Shown: positions 61,494 to 64,000 of the stretch, one piece after another | How the letters are laid out: each line of letters begins with the position of its first letter | How positions within the stretch are numbered: position 1 is the stretch's first letter | Assembly (NCBI RefSeq): GCF_010550675.1 | Contig: NZ_JAAGOA010000005.1 | Location: 171,524 to 235,523, forward strand | Reading direction: 5' to 3' | DNA: 64,000 nucleotides | DNA from: Phytoactinopolyspora halotolerans | Lineage (GTDB): Bacteria; Actinomycetota; Actinomycetes; Jiangellales; Jiangellaceae | Program-made: the position numbers and the translations under genes | The notes under the pieces: model-generated | Seen by the model: only the letters and a program-made list of their open reading frames with translations | The model's database searches: none | Told to the model about the DNA's origin: nothing

Positions 61494-62231
61494 TCAGTGC
61501 GTATCGCTCCCCGGTGCCACCACGCCGTGCTCGTACGCGTACACCACCGCCTGGGTCCGGTCGCGCAGGCCCAGCTTCATCAGCACCCGAGAAACATGCG
61601 TCTTCACCGTGGTCTCCCCCAGGAACAGCCGTTCGGCGATCTCCTGGTTCGTCGCACCCTTTGCCACCTGCACGAAGACCTCGAACTCCCGATCGGTGAG
61701 TTCCGGCGGCCGATGCGGCGCGACAACCGGCGACGGTTGGCTGAACCGCGCGATGACCCGGCGGGTGACCTCCGGCGAGAGCAGGGCGTCGCCGCGGGCG
61801 GCGACCCGGACGGAATCCACCAGATCGTCGGGCGAGGCGTTCTTCAGCAGGAATCCGCTGGCCCCGGCACGCAACGCCTCGAACAGGTAGTCCTCCCGAT
61901 CGAACGTCGTGAGGATCACCACCTGGGTCGGCACGCTCGAGCCCGCCAGGATCTGCCTGGTCGCCTCCAGACCGTCCATGCCCGGCATCTGCACATCCAT
62001 CAGGACCACGTCGGGCTGCATCGCCGCCACCAGCGTGACGGCGTGATCGCCGTCGCTGGCCTCACCCACGACGTCGATGTCCTCCTCGGCGCCGAGAATG
62101 ACCCTGAACCCCGCCCGCACCAGATCCTGGTCGTCCGCGAGGAGGACCCGAATCGGAGCACCGTCGGGCCGGCCGACACGCTGGGGCCGGCTATCCCCGA
62201 GTGCCGGCGGCTCGTCGCCTCGTATGGTCAT
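61494..62231 (-). CDS. NarL/LuxR family response regulator
   Basis: 245 residues. Receiver domain (IRVLLADDQDLVRAGFRVIL, phospho-acceptor Asp in PDVVLMDVQMPGMDG, LTTFDREDYLFEALRAGASGFLLK) and LuxR-type HTH (LTDREFEVFVQVAKGATNQEIAERLFLGETTVKTHVSRVLMKL). Overlaps the kinase gene by ATGA. Likely regulates the NatAB-like exporter that follows on the same strand. Confidence 0.94.
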   Translation of the reverse strand: MTIRGDEPPALGDSRPQRVGRPDGAPIRVLLADDQDLVRAGFRVILGAEEDIDVVGEASDGDHAVTLVAAMQPDVVLMDVQMPGMDGLEATRQILAGSSVPTQVVILTTFDREDYLFEALRAGASGFLLKNASPDDLVDSVRVAARGDALLSPEVTRRVIARFSQPSPVVAPHRPPELTDREFEVFVQVAKGATNQEIAERLFLGETTVKTHVSRVLMKLGLRDRTQAVVYAYEHGVVAPGSDTH

Positions 62232-63637
62232 CGCTCGTTCGCCGTGGCCGCCACGGTCGTCCTCGCCTCCACGGCGCCGGTGGCGGCGCCGGCGCCGCCA
62301 CCGCCTCCCGCGAGCGGCAGTCTCGCGCGGACCAAGAACCCTCCGCCGGAGCGGGGTTGTGCTTCCAGCTCTCCACCGTGCACGGCCACCCGCTCCCGCA
62401 TACCGACCAGACCGAGGCCGCTCGGGGTCCGCTCGCCGGCAGACAGGAGATGTCCGCGTCCGTCGTCGCTCACTTCTACCTCGAGCAGGTTCCGCAGATG
62501 GCGCACTCGAATGTCCACGCTGGTCGCGGCGGCATGTTTCACCGTGTTGGTCAGCGCCTCCTGGACCACACGGTAGGCGGTGAGTTCAACGGCCGCCGAC
62601 ATCGGGTGCGGTTCTCCGAAAACACGGTAGTCCACCTGAAGGCCGGTGCTACGGGCCTTGTCGACCAGCCCCGACAGCTGCGCCAGCCCCGGGGACGGCC
62701 CGCCCCGGTCCCTCTCCGCGTCCGCAGCCGCGTCGCCCTCGCGGCCGTCGCGATCCTCGCGCCCGTCGTCGCGGAGCACGCCGAGCAGACCTCGCAGTTC
62801 GGTGATCGCCGTCCGGGCCGTCTCTTCGACGGCCTCCAGCGACGTGCTGGCCAGTTCGCGGTCGGAGTCGAAGACCCGACGCGCGGCGGCCGCCTGTACA
62901 CCCATCACGGAGACGTGATGGGCTACGACATCGTGCAGGTCGCGCGCGATCCGGACCCGTTCCTCCACCACGGCCCGGCGCGCGTTGGCCTCCTGCGAGC
63001 GGCGCAGTTCGTCACCCTGAATCTCCAGCTTGTACCGCCGTCGAGCCGACTCCCACGCGGCATTGCCGAAGAAATACGCGGAGAAGAAGAACAGCAGGTT
63101 GAAACTGATGTGGTAGAGCGCGGCCGCCCAGAGCGGGTCGAACGGACCTTGCGCGGCGGGAAACTCCGGTGTCGCCTGCGTCAGGTCGCGGGCCATGGCG
63201 ATGCCCAGCCATGTGAACATCGCCCCGATGACGCCGATCCGGACCCACCTGGCCCGTACCCGGTCACGGCCCCACGCGCCGAGGGTGTAGATCGCCGCGA
63301 ACAGCGCGATCGACGGGATGAGGTTGTCGCCGTTCTGCCGTACCTGCGCCGCGATGAACAACGCCGGCAGCACGAGCACCACCGTGCACGGGAAACGGCG
63401 GCGGAAGACGAGCGGCGCAGTCAAGGCGACACCCCACGCGATCTGTTCGGCCAGGCTGGGTGCAGATGGGAAGACGAACGCACCCATGCTGTTGATCAGC
63501 ATCGACATCACCACCGCACCCGCCACGATGGCTGCGGCGAGCACAGCGTCCCTGCGATATCCGGCCCGTCCTGGCCCGGGCCGTTCCCATCGGTCCCAGT
63601 CCATGGTCGGGTGATCGTCTCGTCCTACGGCACCCAT
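62228..63637 (-). CDS. sensor histidine kinase, HisKA_3 type
   Basis: About 469 residues. Five or six N-terminal membrane segments and a coiled region (RRRYKLEIQGDELRRSQEAN), then the phospho-acceptor box ERVRIARDLHDVVAHHVSVMGVQAAAARRV, and an HATPase domain (TVKHAAATSVDI, DDGRG, SGLGLVGMRERVAVHGGELE). No extracytoplasmic sensor, so it senses within the membrane as LiaS/DesK-like kinases do. TACGTT (63645-63650) lies 7 nt before the ATG at 63637: leaderless. Confidence 0.92.
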   Translation of the reverse strand: MGAVGRDDHPTMDWDRWERPGPGRAGYRRDAVLAAAIVAGAVVMSMLINSMGAFVFPSAPSLAEQIAWGVALTAPLVFRRRFPCTVVLVLPALFIAAQVRQNGDNLIPSIALFAAIYTLGAWGRDRVRARWVRIGVIGAMFTWLGIAMARDLTQATPEFPAAQGPFDPLWAAALYHISFNLLFFFSAYFFGNAAWESARRRYKLEIQGDELRRSQEANARRAVVEERVRIARDLHDVVAHHVSVMGVQAAAARRVFDSDRELASTSLEAVEETARTAITELRGLLGVLRDDGREDRDGREGDAAADAERDRGGPSPGLAQLSGLVDKARSTGLQVDYRVFGEPHPMSAAVELTAYRVVQEALTNTVKHAAATSVDIRVRHLRNLLEVEVSDDGRGHLLSAGERTPSGLGLVGMRERVAVHGGELEAQPRSGGGFLVRARLPLAGGGGGAGAATGAVEARTTVAATANER

Positions 63638-63759
63638 GAGGGAAAACGTAACCGATCCACAGGACAACGGCAGCCGGCCCGATCACCCGCGCTCAACGTC
63701 GGTGAGAGAAACGCGGTGAGGGAAATGCACTGTGGCCGTGATCGCGACCACAATGTCGT

Positions 63760-64000
63760 TCACTTCAACGACGGAACCCGCTCGTCGCGGGGCGGCGGGC
63801 CCGGCGGCGTACCCTCGCCGAAAGGCCGCCCGCCCAGTTCCGCACGGTGGTGCGGCGTCAGCCATCCGCTCGGATCCGGTCCCTTGGGCACGATCTGGGT
63901 GGGGTTGATGCCGGTGTGCACCACGTAATAGTGCTCCTTGATCTGGGCGAAGTCGATCGTGTCGCCGAACCCCGGGGTCTGGAACAGGTCACGGGTGTAG
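63760..64000 (-). CDS. glutathionyl-hydroquinone reductase-like protein (C-terminal part)
   Basis: Partial: the gene runs into the window end, and only the last 79 residues are visible (YTRDLFQTPGFGDTIDF, then HYYVVHTGINPTQIVPKGP, HHRAELGGRPF). These match the C-terminus of the ECM4/YqjG family of glutathione S-transferases. A proline-rich tail (GTPPGPPPRDERVPSLK) ends the protein. Homologues in mycothiol-using actinobacteria are common, and their thiol cofactor is unclear. The 122 bp between its stop and the kinase start hold nothing I recognise. Confidence 0.85.
   Translation of the reverse strand, partial: YTRDLFQTPGFGDTIDFAQIKEHYYVVHTGINPTQIVPKGPDPSGWLTPHHRAELGGRPFGEGTPPGPPPRDERVPSLK

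Noticed and set aside
62201-63928. 575-codon open frame on the plus strand
   Set aside because: Antisense to the histidine kinase gene, which has H-box and ATPase motifs.
1-64000. CRISPR arrays, tRNA or rRNA genes, transposases, prophage genes, attachment sites
   Set aside because: I looked for spaced direct repeats, cloverleaf-type sequence, transposase or integrase motifs and phage genes, and found nothing I could support.

Overview
This window is a chromosomal segment of a high-GC Gram-positive actinobacterium. Evidence: very high GC with GTG/TTG starts, menaquinone genes, the rex-hemA-hemC-hemD-hemB block, the System II cytochrome c block, proC next to a small HTH gene and the 33-residue ribosomal protein bS22, a double-domain Lrp regulator and an F420-type luciferase-like oxidoreductase. 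Much of the order (ppx - TIM barrel - proC - HTH - bS22 - SDR - acyltransferase - HAD - glutaredoxin-like - hemA/C/D/B - hemL - phosphatase - resA - ccdA - resB - ccsB - men genes) follows the chromosome order I remember from mycobacteria, so this is mostly conserved core genome. I cannot name the genus; a Jiangellales- or Propionibacteriales-like lineage is a weak guess.

Layout. 0.2-2.4 kb: a DUF559/AbiEi-type protein and a membrane-anchored protein with a sortase-like C-terminus. 2.4-7.1 kb: menC, menB, menE, menA, with a perfect 65-bp palindrome in the menC/menB divergent promoter. 7.1-11.9 kb: DUF4229 protein, a MacB-like ABC pair, a small unknown, an LLM oxidoreductase, a PLDc_N protein. 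12.1-18.4 kb: hemL, a phosphatase and the overlapping resA-ccdA-resB-ccsB genes. 18.5-20.2 kb: the sodium symporter pair metP-metS, ending in a repeated hairpin element. 20.3-27.6 kb: a peptide or amide catabolic cluster (alpha/beta hydrolase, M24-fold hydrolase, truncated binding protein, M19 dipeptidase, double Lrp regulator, fused Dpp-type ATPase) with no permease genes. 27.7-33.5 kb: hemB and the rex-hemA-hemC-hemD operon behind a recognisable Rex operator. 33.7-40.7 kb: redox, lipid, ribosomal and proline genes. 40.9-46.7 kb: two TetR regulators, a PAP2 phosphatase, an ABC-2 exporter, a TIM-barrel isomerase and ppx. 46.9-51.2 kb: a Cys-rich protein, a methyltransferase, radA, disA. 51.5-53.9 kb: two divergent secreted proteins of unknown function, one built from three Cys-framed PWxWxGPFN repeats. 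54-58.3 kb: hexosaminidase, rsmI, protein mannosyltransferase. 58.4-59.2 kb: a GDT1-family Mn exporter under a yybP-ykoY type Mn riboswitch. 59.3-63.6 kb: an ABC-2 exporter with its two-component system. The window closes inside a glutathionyl-hydroquinone reductase-like gene.

The genes co-operate mainly in respiration: menaquinone synthesis, haem synthesis and cytochrome c maturation lie close together, and Rex ties haem synthesis to the NADH/NAD+ state. The most notable items are the repeat protein at 53.2-53.9 kb, the Mn riboswitch, two families of long dispersed palindromes, the sortase-like protein, and about a dozen genes with a -10 box 6-9 nt before the start codon (leaderless mRNAs). 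I saw no tRNA, rRNA, CRISPR array, complete insertion sequence or prophage.
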